This document shows positions 1-8,373 of a stretch of 64,000 nt of DNA, in pieces. Position numbers and translations under genes: made by a program. Each line of letters starts with the position of its first letter. The first letter of the stretch is position 1. Under the pieces are notes generated by a model. The model made no database searches. It was not told where the DNA came from and saw nothing but the letters and a program-made list of their open reading frames with translations. This DNA comes from Mesorhizobium sophorae (GTDB taxonomy: Bacteria > Pseudomonadota > Alphaproteobacteria > Rhizobiales > Rhizobiaceae): the NCBI RefSeq assembly GCF_002270415.1, contig NZ_NNRI01000007.1, forward strand, positions 434,001 through 498,000, read 5' to 3'.

Positions 1-214
1 GTTCCTGCATGCGGCCAAGACGATGGGCTTCGCGCCCGCCGACTGCGTCGTCATCGAGGACAGCGTCGCCGGCACGCAAGCCGGCATTGCCGCCGGCATG
101 CGGGTGTTTTCCTATCATGGCGACCCCTATTCCGACCGCGACGGCCTGATCCAGGCCGGCGGCATCCTGTTCAACGACATGCGCGAGCTGGCCGGGCTGG
201 TGCCGATCCACTGA
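1..214 (+). CDS. HAD-superfamily phosphatase, C-terminal fragment (cut by window start)
   Basis: The reading frame is open from the window edge (first full codon at base 2) and ends at a TGA at 212-214, so only about the last 70 residues are seen. The stretch VVIEDSVAGTQAGIAAGM is the typical HAD motif IV region, where the acidic residues (here E and D) hold Mg2+, followed by the usual AAGM turn of beta-phosphoglucomutase-like or sugar-phosphate phosphatases. The fold is clear. The substrate cannot be judged because the nucleophile Asp and the cap domain lie outside the window. Confidence 0.85.
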   Translation, partial: FLHAAKTMGFAPADCVVIEDSVAGTQAGIAAGMRVFSYHGDPYSDRDGLIQAGGILFNDMRELAGLVPIH

Positions 215-309
215 CCTGCCGGCCACCGATCCGCCGGGTTTGACGGACGGATTGGACGTCCCGGACCGCTATGCTACGTTCCGCGCGCCCGACAGACCAA
301 GGCGCGCCT

Positions 310-1164
310 ATGACAACGAACCTGCTTCGCTTCATCCTCGCCTTGACGCTGCTGCCATTTCTCTGGACAGCCGCCGGCGCGCAAGCCGTCAGCTTCCCGG
401 AACTCGGCAGCGCGCTGCCCGGCCACCAGGACGTCACCTATCTCGACCTGGCGAGGATGGTCATCCCCGATCTCGCCGTGGACAAGGACGGCTTCTACAA
501 GGGTGGGCTGCCGATCGACATGCGCCACATCGAGGGACCTGACAGCGGCGGTTCGCCGCCCGAGACATCGGGCTTTTCAAATGCCGCGGTGCTGGCCGTC
601 AAGGCTGGAGGCAAGGACCGGCTGACTATGCTGTTCGACCTCGGTGATTCTCCCGACAGTGCCGAAGGCTATGCGGTGCTGGCGCTGTACGACACTTCGG
701 CCAAGCCAAAGCTGCTCGACGCCGTCAATGTCGCGGTCGACCGTGGCACCTATTTCCGCGAACCAGGCAAGCTTTCCGTCAGCGCCAACGATGACATCCT
801 CATCACCATGAGCGCGCATTTCAATTCGAACCAGAACTATGTGGCCACGCCGCTGATCATGGTTCGCGGCGACAAGTTCGAACTGATCGACATGATCTAT
901 ACGTTCGATGAAAACCTGTGCAGCTACAGCCGCAAGCAGGACGTGGCCTTCCAGGCCATCGCCGACGACCGGCCTTTTGCCGCCATCAAGGTGACGGTGA
1001 CCGATGCCACGGTGCCGAACGGTGAAAGCTGCGATGACACGCCGCCCGCGGCCGCGTCGCAGGACATTTCCGTCACCTATCACTGGGACACCACGGCCTC
1101 GCACTACGCCAAGGATTCCGACGCGCTGGAAAAATTGGCAGGAGAGAATGCCAAACGCTTCTGA
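310..1164 (+). CDS. Secreted hypothetical protein with signal peptide
   Basis: A 284-residue protein. I chose the ATG at 310 because it begins a clean signal peptide: Met-Thr-Thr, a hydrophobic stretch (LLRFILALTLLPFL), then an AGAQA cleavage site near residue 25. An in-frame ATG at 271 would add 13 residues in front of the signal. The mature part is hydrophilic, with two widely spaced cysteines (ENLCSYS and GESCDDT) that could form a disulphide in the periplasm. I recognise no enzymatic motif, and the function is unknown. It lies on the same strand as the next two enzyme genes, 81 bases ahead of them, but nothing shows co-function. Confidence 0.75.
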   Translation: MTTNLLRFILALTLLPFLWTAAGAQAVSFPELGSALPGHQDVTYLDLARMVIPDLAVDKDGFYKGGLPIDMRHIEGPDSGGSPPETSGFSNAAVLAVKAGGKDRLTMLFDLGDSPDSAEGYAVLALYDTSAKPKLLDAVNVAVDRGTYFREPGKLSVSANDDILITMSAHFNSNQNYVATPLIMVRGDKFELIDMIYTFDENLCSYSRKQDVAFQAIADDRPFAAIKVTVTDATVPNGESCDDTPPAAASQDISVTYHWDTTASHYAKDSDALEKLAGENAKRF

Positions 1165-1245
1165 ACCAATGGCATTCGTTTGCCCGGCCAGTGAGGGCAG
1201 GATAAAATCCTCTCCGCCACGCCGCACATGATGGGGGGAATTACC

Positions 1246-2049
1246 ATGGACAAGGGCAAGATCTTTCGTGACCTGCATGCCTCGACCTTCGTCATACCCA
1301 ATCCCTGGGATGTCGGCACGACGAAGCTGCTGGATTCTTTCGGCTTCAAGGCGCTGGCGACGACCAGCGCCGGCTTTGCCTTTTCGCGCGGCCTGCCGGA
1401 CGGCGCCGTGACCTTCGAAGCGATGATCCATCATTGCCGCGACGTGACGGCGGCGACCAGCCTGCCGGTCTCGGCCGATCTCGAGAGAGGCAAGGGCGAC
1501 AGCGCCGAACGCGCCGCCGAAACCATTTTCGCGGCCGAAGCGGCCGGCCTTGCCGGCTGCTCGATCGAGGACCACACCGGCGATCCGGACAAGCCGATCT
1601 ATGATTTCTCGCACGCCGTCGAGCGCGTCGCGGCCGCCGTGGAGGCGGCGCGGGCGTTGAAGCGTGATTTCGTCTTCACCGCGCGGGCCGAGAACTTCCT
1701 GTGGGGCAGGTCCGATCTCGACGACACCATCAAGCGGCTGCAGGCCTTCGAGAAGGCCGGCGCCGATGTGCTCTATGCGCCAGGCATCGGCGAAATAGAG
1801 ATGGTGCGCACGATCTGCTCGGCGGTCAGCAAGCCGGTCAACGTCATGGCGAGGCCCGGCTTCACCGTCGCCGATCTCGCCATGGCTGGCGTAAAGCGCA
1901 TTTCGCTCGGGCCGTGGTTGACCAATTTCGCCTATGGCATGTTGGAAACGGCGGCACGCGAGATCCAGCAGGACGGCACGTTCGGCTTCACCCGCGCCGC
2001 CATGCCGTTCGGCAAATTGCAGGCCTTGTTTGGCAAATCCCCAGATTAA
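1246..2049 (+). CDS. Isocitrate lyase/PEP mutase family enzyme
   Basis: A 267-residue TIM-barrel protein of the PEP mutase/isocitrate lyase superfamily. Seen: an N-terminal IPNPWDVGTTKLL segment, TTSAGFAFSRGLPDG, the acidic metal-site strand SADLERGKG, the GCSIEDHTGD strand, and FTARAENFLWG. These follow the family order of a Mg2+-dependent C-C (or P-C) lyase acting on a 2-oxo or 2-hydroxy acid. The KKCGH motif of true isocitrate lyase is absent, so it is not glyoxylate-cycle AceA. The ATG at 1246 sits 5 bases after a GGGGGGAA Shine-Dalgarno sequence at 1233-1240, so I prefer it to the ATGs at 1228 and 1231. The stop lies 12 bases before the proline-racemase-like gene, which suggests one transcript. 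The exact substrate is not known. Confidence 0.85.
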   Translation: MDKGKIFRDLHASTFVIPNPWDVGTTKLLDSFGFKALATTSAGFAFSRGLPDGAVTFEAMIHHCRDVTAATSLPVSADLERGKGDSAERAAETIFAAEAAGLAGCSIEDHTGDPDKPIYDFSHAVERVAAAVEAARALKRDFVFTARAENFLWGRSDLDDTIKRLQAFEKAGADVLYAPGIGEIEMVRTICSAVSKPVNVMARPGFTVADLAMAGVKRISLGPWLTNFAYGMLETAAREIQQDGTFGFTRAAMPFGKLQALFGKSPD

Positions 2050-2061
2050 GAGGCCTGTCGC

Positions 2062-3060
2062 ATGACGCTGACTGTCGTCGACATGCATACGGGCGGCGAG
2101 CCGCTCAGGATCGTTACCGGCGGCTACCCGGATATCCCGAATGGCACCATCCTGGAAAAGCGCGCCTATGTGCGCGACCATCTCGATCATTTGCGCAAGA
2201 TTTTGATGTTCGAGCCGCGCGGCCATTATGACATGTATGGCGCCTTGCTGGTCGAGCCGGATCTGCCCGGCGCCGACCTCGCCGTGCTGTTCATGCACAA
2301 TGAAGGCTATTCGACCATGTGCGGCCACGCCATCGTCGCACTCGGCCGCTACGCCGTCGACGAAGGGCTGGTGACGAAACGCGAGCCGGTGACGACCGTA
2401 AACATCGAGGCACCGTGCGGGCTGGTCGTCGCTTCGGTGGAGGTCAGGGATGGCAAGGCCGGTGCTGTCTCGTTCGAAAGCGTCCCGGCATTCCTGTTCG
2501 CACGGAACCAGGCGATCGAGCTGCAAGGCTATGGCATGATCGGCTTCGACATCGCCTATGGCGGCGCTTTCTACGCGCTGGCCGACTGTCACCAGTTCGG
2601 GCTGGAGTTCGGCCGCGACCGGGTGCGCGATTTCGTCGATGCGGCGACCGCGCTGACCAACAGGCTCAAGGCCGAGCTGCCGCTGTCGCATCCCGACCAT
2701 GCCGACCTTGCCTTCCTTTATGGCACCATCCTGACCGATGGCCGCGACGCGTTTTCCGGCGACGTGACCAAGAACGTCTGCGTCTTTGCCGAGGCCGAGG
2801 TCGACCGCTCGCCGACCGGCTCCGGCGTCACCGCCCGGCTGGCGGCCATGCATGCCAAGGGCGAGATCGACATCGGGCAGACGCGCACATTCGAAAGCAT
2901 CGCCGGCTCGCGCTTTTCCGGGGCCGTGGTGCGGACGGCGACGGCTGGCCTGCACGAAGCAATCATCGCCCGCGTCGGCGGCCGCGCCTATTATTCCGGG
3001 CGAGCAGAATTCATCGTCGAAGCCGATGATGAGTTGGGGCGTGGATTCCTGTTGCGCTGA
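2062..3060 (+). CDS. Proline racemase-family protein, probably trans-3-hydroxy-L-proline dehydratase
   Basis: A 332-residue proline racemase-fold enzyme. The first catalytic loop has the cysteine (STMCGHA, Cys87). The second loop reads DRSPTGSG, with Thr252 where racemases and 4-hydroxyproline 2-epimerases have Cys. In this family a Cys/Thr pair marks trans-3-hydroxy-L-proline dehydratases such as human L3HYPDH, which form delta1-pyrroline-2-carboxylate; Cys/Cys or Ser/Cys marks racemases and epimerases. The dehydratase call is therefore an inference from the residue pair. The start ATG is 12 bases after the stop of the upstream lyase-like gene, so the two are probably cotranscribed. No hydroxyproline transporter or ketimine reductase lies next to it. 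Confidence 0.85.
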   Translation: MTLTVVDMHTGGEPLRIVTGGYPDIPNGTILEKRAYVRDHLDHLRKILMFEPRGHYDMYGALLVEPDLPGADLAVLFMHNEGYSTMCGHAIVALGRYAVDEGLVTKREPVTTVNIEAPCGLVVASVEVRDGKAGAVSFESVPAFLFARNQAIELQGYGMIGFDIAYGGAFYALADCHQFGLEFGRDRVRDFVDAATALTNRLKAELPLSHPDHADLAFLYGTILTDGRDAFSGDVTKNVCVFAEAEVDRSPTGSGVTARLAAMHAKGEIDIGQTRTFESIAGSRFSGAVVRTATAGLHEAIIARVGGRAYYSGRAEFIVEADDELGRGFLLR

Positions 3061-3067
3061 ACAGAGC

Positions 3068-3778
3068 TCACCCCCGCGAGACGCGAGCCGCTTCCCGTCC
3101 GCTAATCGCCTTGTGCAGATGCACCATCATGGCGGCGGCAAAAAGCGGCGTCCCCAGGTTGAGCAGCGGCACGGCGAGGAAGGCTGATATGACCAGCCCG
3201 GCGAGGAACACCGTGCCGGCATAGTGCCTGCGCAAGGCCCTGGCCTCTTCTTCCGGGCGAAAGCGCATGGCGGCGAATTCGAAGAACTCACGCCCGAGCA
3301 GATAGCCGTTGACGATGAAGAAGGCGGCAATGTTGACGCCCGGCACCAGAAGGAGCAGCAGGGCGATGATGTTGCCGAAGACGACTACGCCCAAGAACCT
3401 GGCTGACAAAACCAGCGAGCGCAGCGCCGGCATGGCGCGTCCGGCCGGGTCGCCGGGATAGTCGGTGCGTTCGACGACTTCCGCGATGTCGTCGAGGAAC
3501 AGGCCGGCGACAATCGCCGTGACCGGCGCGATCAGCAACGCCATGCCGAAGGCAAGGACGATGGCGGCGACAACGCCGCCCAGCCAGCCGGCCCAGGACG
3601 GCATGCCGGGCAACAGCGTTTGGAGCCACGGCAGGGCCAGCCACTCGACGAGGCTGGTGATGCCGAACCACAAGGCCACCAACGCCAACAAGGTCAGCCC
3701 GAGCGTCTTGATGAACACCGAACGGAATTCAGGCGAGAACAACTGGCCGGCGGCGGCTCGGGCGGCGTCAGAGATCAC
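3068..3778 (-). CDS. EI24/CysZ-like integral membrane protein
   Basis: A 236-residue membrane protein read from the GTG at 3778 (VISDAARAAAGQLFSPEFRS...), preceded by GGAAG in the mRNA. An upstream ATG at 3895 in the same frame would add 39 arginine- and proline-rich residues unlike a membrane-protein N-terminus. Four or so hydrophobic segments are seen (TLGLTLLALVALWFGI, GVVAAIVLAFGMALLI, VVFGNIIALLLLLVPGVNI, VFLAGLVISAFLAVPLL), with the family signature LLVPGVNIAAFFIVNGYLLG. CysZ members move sulphate; the rhizobial EI24-type relatives have no proven substrate. It faces the hydroxyproline-type enzyme gene tail to tail, 7 bases apart. Confidence 0.8.
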   Translation of the reverse strand: MISDAARAAAGQLFSPEFRSVFIKTLGLTLLALVALWFGITSLVEWLALPWLQTLLPGMPSWAGWLGGVVAAIVLAFGMALLIAPVTAIVAGLFLDDIAEVVERTDYPGDPAGRAMPALRSLVLSARFLGVVVFGNIIALLLLLVPGVNIAAFFIVNGYLLGREFFEFAAMRFRPEEEARALRRHYAGTVFLAGLVISAFLAVPLLNLGTPLFAAAMMVHLHKAISGREAARVSRG

Positions 3779-3912
3779 GGTGCTTCCAACCTCACGTCGA
3801 ACGGATCGTCCGGAGATAGGCGGCGCGCCCGCCCGCCACAAGCGCGGATCGCTTTCGGGCCGTGGCAATCGTTTCAGGTTTCGAACTCGCCCCACTCCCC
3901 TTCCGGAGGTGG

Positions 3913-3953
3913 GCGCTGCCCCTCACCTGCCTGCCGGCATCCTCTCCCCGTAT
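3913..3953. repeat. Half copy of a dispersed palindromic repeat
   Basis: These 41 bases match 36729-36769 with one mismatch (GCGCTGCCCCT against GCGCCGCCCCT, then CACCTGCCTGCCGGCATCC and CTCTCCCCGTAT). At 36.7 kb the sequence is the left arm of a 176-bp palindromic element. Here the right arm is missing and the flank differs, so this is a truncated copy. It lies in the space between the 5-prime end of the EI24-like gene and the 3-prime end of the EamA gene. Confidence 0.7.
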
Positions 3954-3995
3954 TTCGCCACAAGTCGGAGACTATCTTCGAAGCGATTGCCCTGC

Positions 3996-4880
3996 CTATC
4001 GCGCGAGCGCCGGCTTTCGAACCGGGATGGTCATGGCTGCGACGCCTGCGACGACAAAACCCATTCCCAGCCATGCCGTCGGGCCGAGGCTTTCGCCGAG
4101 GAAGACGGCGCCGATGCCGACGCCGATCGGCACGCGCAGATAGGCTTGCGAGGTGGTGCCGACCGAGCCCAGCGTGTGGATGAGGCGGAAATAGATGACG
4201 AAGGCCAGCGCGGTCGAAAACACCGATAGGCCGAGCAAGGCCAGGATCGACGCCGTCGATGGCGTGAGCGTCCAGGGCTGGTCGACCATCAGGCTGAGCG
4301 GCAGCAGGATGATGGCGCCGCACAGCATCGAACCGGCAGCGGGCAGCATCGGGTCGAGGCCCTTGAAGCCACGGCCGAAGATAGCCGCACCGGCGTAGCA
4401 GATCGTCGCCGCGACGATTGCCAGTTGCGCCCAGAGCTCATGACCGAGACCACCCAGCGCCTCGGTGCCGATGATGAGGCAGATGCCGGCAATGCCGGCG
4501 CCGACACCAATCAGTTTGCGAAACGTGACCGGCTCGTGGCGGGTAATGAGCGCGGTCAGCAGGAAGGTGAAGATCGGCGAGGTCGCGTTGAGGATGGTGG
4601 CGAGACCGGCGTCAACCGAGCGCTCGGCGGCTGCGATCAGCGTGAACGGCACGACGCTGTTGAGGCATGCCTGGAAGGCGAAGCGGCGCCAGCTTGCGGC
4701 ATCGCCCGGCATGGCAAGCCCGCGCCAGCGGATGATGGCGAACAGGATACCACCCGCGATCAGTGTGCGGGCGGCAATGAAGGTGACCGGCGGGATCGTC
4801 TCGACGCCGATCTTGATGAAGGTATAGGAGGCGCCCCAAAGCACCGCCAGCACGGCGAGCAGCGCCAGGTCGGTGGTCAT
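3996..4880 (-). CDS. EamA/DMT-superfamily transporter
   Basis: A 294-residue membrane protein with about ten hydrophobic segments in two EamA repeats: the first starts LLAVLAVLWGASYTFIKIG, the second LAIVAATICYAGAAIFGRG. It ends GMGFVVAGVAAMTIP plus a short basic tail. It is a drug/metabolite-type carrier in the cytoplasmic membrane; the substrate cannot be read from sequence. I use the ATG at 4880, directly ahead of the first hydrophobic segment. The ATG at 4913 would add 11 polar residues, and neither start has a strong ribosome site. Confidence 0.85.
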   Translation of the reverse strand: MTTDLALLAVLAVLWGASYTFIKIGVETIPPVTFIAARTLIAGGILFAIIRWRGLAMPGDAASWRRFAFQACLNSVVPFTLIAAAERSVDAGLATILNATSPIFTFLLTALITRHEPVTFRKLIGVGAGIAGICLIIGTEALGGLGHELWAQLAIVAATICYAGAAIFGRGFKGLDPMLPAAGSMLCGAIILLPLSLMVDQPWTLTPSTASILALLGLSVFSTALAFVIYFRLIHTLGSVGTTSQAYLRVPIGVGIGAVFLGESLGPTAWLGMGFVVAGVAAMTIPVRKPALAR

Positions 4881-5034
4881 ATCGTTCTTTGTAGGCCTGT
4901 TACTTGTAGGCATGGGGGCTGGCTCGCCTTAGAAAAATGATCGCTGCGCCAGGCTTGTAAGCGGCGCCGCGATGAAATGCTTCGGCCACGGTCGAATTGT
5001 CATAGCGCCTCGTCGCGGATGCGCACCATGATTT

Positions 5035-5110
5035 GCAAGAACCGCGGCTCCGCGCCTTGCTCCACAAGGGAATGGTCATCGCCGCCACGCCGGCACGACA
5101 GAAAATCGGT
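5035..5110 (-). pseudogene. Remnant resembling the 3-prime end of an EamA gene
   Basis: On the minus strand this stretch translates to AGVAAMTIP followed by a basic tail, matching residue for residue the AGVAAMTIP near the C-terminus of the intact EamA gene just downstream (bases around 4024-4060). Outside this block the resemblance fades. It looks like a decayed duplicate of the gene end, but the matching block is short, so chance cannot be dismissed. The rest of the 4881-5187 gap shows no other recognisable feature. Confidence 0.35.
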
Positions 5111-5187
5111 TGCCAATTTTCGGAGTCTTGCTGTAGACCCGCCCGGGCATGGCAAGAAGCCGGCTCGGGTTTTTGGCGGAGACATTG

Positions 5188-6180
5188 ATGCCGGATTATG
5201 ACGTGCTTTGCATCGGCAATGCCATTGTCGACATCATCGCCCAGTGCGACGAGGAATTCCTCGAGACCAACGGCATCATCAAGGGCGCGATGAACCTCAT
5301 CGACACCCGGCGCGCCGAACTGCTCTACAGCCGCATGGGCCCGGCGATCGAGGCGTCCGGCGGCAGCGCCGGCAACACGGCGGCCGGCGTCGCCAGCTTC
5401 GGTGGCCGCGTCGCCTTCTTCGGCAAGGTTTCGAACGATGCGCTGGGCCAAATCTACGCGCATGACATCCACGCGCAGGGCGTCGCCTTCGACACCAAGC
5501 CGCTCAAGGGCGAGCCGCCGACGGCGCGCTCGATGATCTTCGTCACTCCCGACGGCGAGCGCTCGATGAACACCTATCTCGGCGCCGCCATCGAACTCGG
5601 GCCGGAGGATGTCGAGGCGGACAAGGCTTCCGGCGCCAAGGTCACCTATTTCGAGGGTTATCTGTGGGACCCGCCGCGGGCCAAGGAAGCGATCCGGCAG
5701 ACGGCGAAGCTGGCGCATACGGCAGGCCGCGAAGTGTCCATGACACTCTCGGATTCGTTCTGCGTCGACCGCTACCGCGACGAGTTCCTCGAACTGATGC
5801 GCTCGGGCACCGTCGACATCGTCTTTGCCAACAGCCACGAGATCAAGTCGCTCTACCAGACATCGTCGTTCGACGAGGCGCTGGCGCAGATTCGCAAGGA
5901 TTGCCGGATCGCCGCCGTGACCCGCTCGGAAAAAGGCTCGGTCATCGTGCGCGGCGACGAGACCGTGCTCATCCAGGCGACCGCGATCAAGGAACTGGTC
6001 GACACGACAGGCGCCGGCGACCTCTATGCCGCCGGTTTCCTGCACGGCTACACACAAGGCCGCGACCTCAAGGCCTGCGGCGATCTTGGCTCGCTGGCGG
6101 CCGGATTGGTGATCCAGCAGATCGGCCCACGCCCGCGCCAGAACCTGCGCCGCGAGGCTGAGCAGGTGGGATTGCTGTAG
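5188..6180 (+). CDS. PfkB-family adenosine/sugar kinase
   Basis: A 330-residue ribokinase-fold kinase of the group usually annotated as adenosine kinase in Rhizobiales. The N-terminal DYDVLCIGNAIVDI, the glycine-rich GGSAGNTAAGVASFGG substrate region and the C-terminal PfkB signature DTTGAGDLYAAGFLHG, with the catalytic Asp in GAGD, are all present. It transfers phosphate from ATP to a hydroxymethyl group of adenosine or a sugar in the cytoplasm. The ATG at 5188 follows GGCGGAGA and starts the conserved first strand; an in-frame ATG at 5149 would add 13 residues. Nothing nearby points to one substrate. Confidence 0.88.
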   Translation: MPDYDVLCIGNAIVDIIAQCDEEFLETNGIIKGAMNLIDTRRAELLYSRMGPAIEASGGSAGNTAAGVASFGGRVAFFGKVSNDALGQIYAHDIHAQGVAFDTKPLKGEPPTARSMIFVTPDGERSMNTYLGAAIELGPEDVEADKASGAKVTYFEGYLWDPPRAKEAIRQTAKLAHTAGREVSMTLSDSFCVDRYRDEFLELMRSGTVDIVFANSHEIKSLYQTSSFDEALAQIRKDCRIAAVTRSEKGSVIVRGDETVLIQATAIKELVDTTGAGDLYAAGFLHGYTQGRDLKACGDLGSLAAGLVIQQIGPRPRQNLRREAEQVGLL

Positions 6181-6190
6181 CGACAGGCTC

Positions 6191-6340
6191 TCCCTTCTCC
6201 CCTTGCGGGAGAAGGTGGCCGAGCGAAGCTCGGTCGGATGAGGGGTGTTCCAGCTTGGCACCGACGGCACTCCGTCCAGCACCCCTCAACCGTCTTGGCG
6301 CTGCGCGCCAATCCACCTTCTCCCCCAGGGGGAGAAGGGA
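6191..6340. repeat. 150-bp palindromic dispersed repeat (RIME-like)
   Basis: The outer arms are TCCCTTCTCCCC at 6191-6202 and its complement GGGGAGAAGGGA at 6329-6340. Inside are further paired blocks (GAGAAGGTGG with CCACCTTCTC, GAGGGGTG with CACCCCTC) and a small CGAGCGAAGCTCG hairpin. Such mosaic palindromes beginning with CCCTTCTCCCC are common between genes in rhizobia. It lies just after the stop of the kinase gene and may act as a transcript-end structure. The rest of the 6341-6564 gap holds only a short GACAGCATGCTGTC palindrome and the ribosome site of the next gene. Confidence 0.8.
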
Positions 6341-6564
6341 AAAACCGTCGCGCGGCTGTCATACATCGCTCCTACACGCAATCGAGGCTACCTGGGACTG
6401 ACATTTCGGGGCGCCCGCAGCCAGTTGAGGTGTCAAAAAATGCAAGACAGCATGCTGTCGGGCCGCTGCATCTGTTGCCGCCGCGATTTCCGCTTTCCGC
6501 TCTAGCCATTCAACAATCGGCCGCGGCTGTGGGGAGGAGAGCGCGCGGCCCGGAAGACAGATGC

Positions 6565-7272
6565 ATGAACAGATTTCAAACCCAGACAACCAGCATCAAG
6601 CAGGACGACTTCGCGGAGATGGTCGCGGAGGACGTCGAACGTGCGCTTGCCCACTATGACGAGGCCATCAACAGACCCACCATGGTCTCGGTCGGCAAGA
6701 TCGCCGGCAGCATAGCTTCCGCTGTCACCTTGCTGTCGCCGAAGCATCAGCGTGCCATCGACGCCATCCATGCCGACCTTCCTGGCCTTGCATCGAAATT
6801 CGTGCGCGCGCTGGCGGCGGAAGCCGCGCGCCGCAGCGAGGCGGGCACAGGCGGCGCAACGAGGCTGCCGCCGGCATCCCCGGCGGATATCGATGGACCT
6901 GTTTCCCCGCGCGCCGACGACCTTGAATCGATGCTGATCGAGGACTGGGCCGGCCGCGTCGCCGGATCGACCTATCTGGAAGAGAACCTGCGCATCGCCC
7001 GCTCGACCCTGCATCGCTGGCAAAGGCGGGGTGAGGTCATTGCCCTGCGCAAGGGCGGCCGCAAGCATGTCTTCCCGCTGGCACAGTTCGTTGACGGCAG
7101 GCCGGTCGCGGGCCTCCGCGACGTGCTCTCCCTGATCGGCAATCCCAGGCTGGCATGGCTGTGGCTGACACGCCCCTCGGCACAGCTCGACCGACGCATT
7201 CCGATCGACCTGCTGCGGCAGGATCAGGTCGAGGAGGTCGTCGAAGCCGCGCGCGTGTTCGCGCCCGATTGA
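6565..7272 (+). CDS. Xre/MbcA/ParS-type antitoxin-like protein without adjacent toxin
   Basis: A 235-residue protein. The C-terminus (about residues 185-235), IGNPRLAWLWLTRPSAQLD then RIPIDLLRQDQVEEVVEAA, fits the DUF2384 toxin-binding domain of Xre/MbcA/ParS antitoxins (NP...AW.WL..P...L....PIDLL...G....V...A). Before it, ARSTLHRWQRRGEVIALRKG looks like a short DNA-binding or helix-turn-helix-like unit. The ATG at 6565 follows GGAAG by 8 bases; the frame stays open upstream only through the palindromic repeat, so I reject longer starts. Partners of this family are RES-domain toxins, and none is next to it: the next gene is a diguanylate cyclase on the other strand. It may be a stand-alone regulator or a relic of a toxin-antitoxin pair. 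Confidence 0.7.
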   Translation: MNRFQTQTTSIKQDDFAEMVAEDVERALAHYDEAINRPTMVSVGKIAGSIASAVTLLSPKHQRAIDAIHADLPGLASKFVRALAAEAARRSEAGTGGATRLPPASPADIDGPVSPRADDLESMLIEDWAGRVAGSTYLEENLRIARSTLHRWQRRGEVIALRKGGRKHVFPLAQFVDGRPVAGLRDVLSLIGNPRLAWLWLTRPSAQLDRRIPIDLLRQDQVEEVVEAARVFAPD

Positions 7273-7299
7273 AGCCGGGTCTGCGGCTCGATGGCGCGG

Positions 7300-8373
7300 C
7301 TACGCGGTCCGACGGTGACGGGGCAATGGCTGCTGCGGCTCCAGCGCATCGGCAGTGACCAACCGGTCGCGGCCGCCCTTTTTTCCGATGTACATCAGCC
7401 GGTCGGCGAGTGCGATCAGCGCTTCGGAACCGGCGGCTTCCGCCGGATACATGGCCACACCGACGGTGCAGCCGACCTGGATCGCGCCATTCGGCGTGGG
7501 AACCCTGATCCGCAACCTTTCCAGGATGCGTTCGGCGACGCGCACGGCTTTCTGACGGGCCAGATCGGTGTCGCCCGAGAACAGGAAGGCGAACTCGTCA
7601 CCGCCAAGCCGGGCGACGAAATCGGCGCGGCGCAGGATCGAGCGAAGCTGGCTCGATACACGCTGCAGAAGCGCATCGCCGGCCTCGTGGCCGAGCGTGT
7701 CATTGACCTCCTTGAACCGGTCGAGGTCGATGAACAGCAGGCCGGCCGCCTCGCCGGTGGCGCCGCAGCGGGCGACCACCGACTTCAGCTCATCGTGAAA
7801 GGCGCGCCGGTTGGGCAGGTCGGTCAACAGATCGTGGTTGGCCGAATGGTCGCTCTGCTGTTTCGCCAGCTCGATCTCGCGCTTCTGCGCCGATAGCTCC
7901 TCGTTGGCGGTCTTCAGGTCTAGCAGCAGTCGGGCATTGAGGTCCTCGACAACCTTACGGTCGCTGATGTCGACGACGAAGCCTTCGAGGAATTCGAGTT
8001 CGCCGGCGTCGTCCCAGACACCGCCGCCGATCTCGCGGACCCAGAGCGGTTCGCCGACGGCCGGCACGATGCGGTAGTCAACGTTCCAGTTGCGTCGCGC
8101 CGCCAACGCTTCGTCGACCGCGGCATAGACGGCGGCGAGGTCATCCGGGTGGATGGCCGAGACATAGTCGCGCACCGTGTTGTGGATGAAGTCGCTCGGC
8201 CGGTAACCGCTGACGGTGAAAATGCCGTCGCTGATATAGAGCATGGTGTAGGACGCGTCATTGCGGCAGCGGTAGAGATAGCCGTCCATGCGGCCGGTGA
8301 TGCTGAGCAGCGCGTCCAGGCGCTCGTCGTGGTGATGGCCGACCACGGACGCAGGAACTGTATCTTGCTTCAT
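7300..8373 (-). CDS. PAS-GGDEF diguanylate cyclase
   Basis: A 357-residue cytoplasmic signalling enzyme. Residues about 30-145 form a PAS/PAC domain (GYLYRCRNDASYTMLYIS ... FLEGFVVDISDRK). A coiled linker follows (about 145-180), then a GGDEF domain with intact GGDEF at 257-261, so it should make c-di-GMP from two GTP. The autoinhibitory I-site RxxD is present (RRAD, 248-251) five residues before GGDEF, so product feedback is expected. There is no EAL domain and no membrane segment, so the input must be a soluble or cytoplasmic cue sensed by PAS. It is transcribed away from the defence gene. Confidence 0.93.
   Translation of the reverse strand: MKQDTVPASVVGHHHDERLDALLSITGRMDGYLYRCRNDASYTMLYISDGIFTVSGYRPSDFIHNTVRDYVSAIHPDDLAAVYAAVDEALAARRNWNVDYRIVPAVGEPLWVREIGGGVWDDAGELEFLEGFVVDISDRKVVEDLNARLLLDLKTANEELSAQKREIELAKQQSDHSANHDLLTDLPNRRAFHDELKSVVARCGATGEAAGLLFIDLDRFKEVNDTLGHEAGDALLQRVSSQLRSILRRADFVARLGGDEFAFLFSGDTDLARQKAVRVAERILERLRIRVPTPNGAIQVGCTVGVAMYPAEAAGSEALIALADRLMYIGKKGGRDRLVTADALEPQQPLPRHRRTA

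Noticed and set aside
577..2955. A 792-codon open frame on the minus strand
   Set aside because: It lies antisense to three genes with recognisable domains; the translation is Arg/His/Gly-rich with no motif. Long antisense frames are normal in high-GC DNA.
6446..6459. Perfect 14-bp palindrome as a firm operator
   Set aside because: A few perfect 14-mers are expected by chance in 64 kb; it is kept only as a remark under the orphan antitoxin finding.
6238..6564. N-terminal extension of the Xre/MbcA-like protein
   Set aside because: The frame is open, but it runs through the palindromic repeat, and the ATG at 6565 has a good ribosome site at the start of regular protein sequence.
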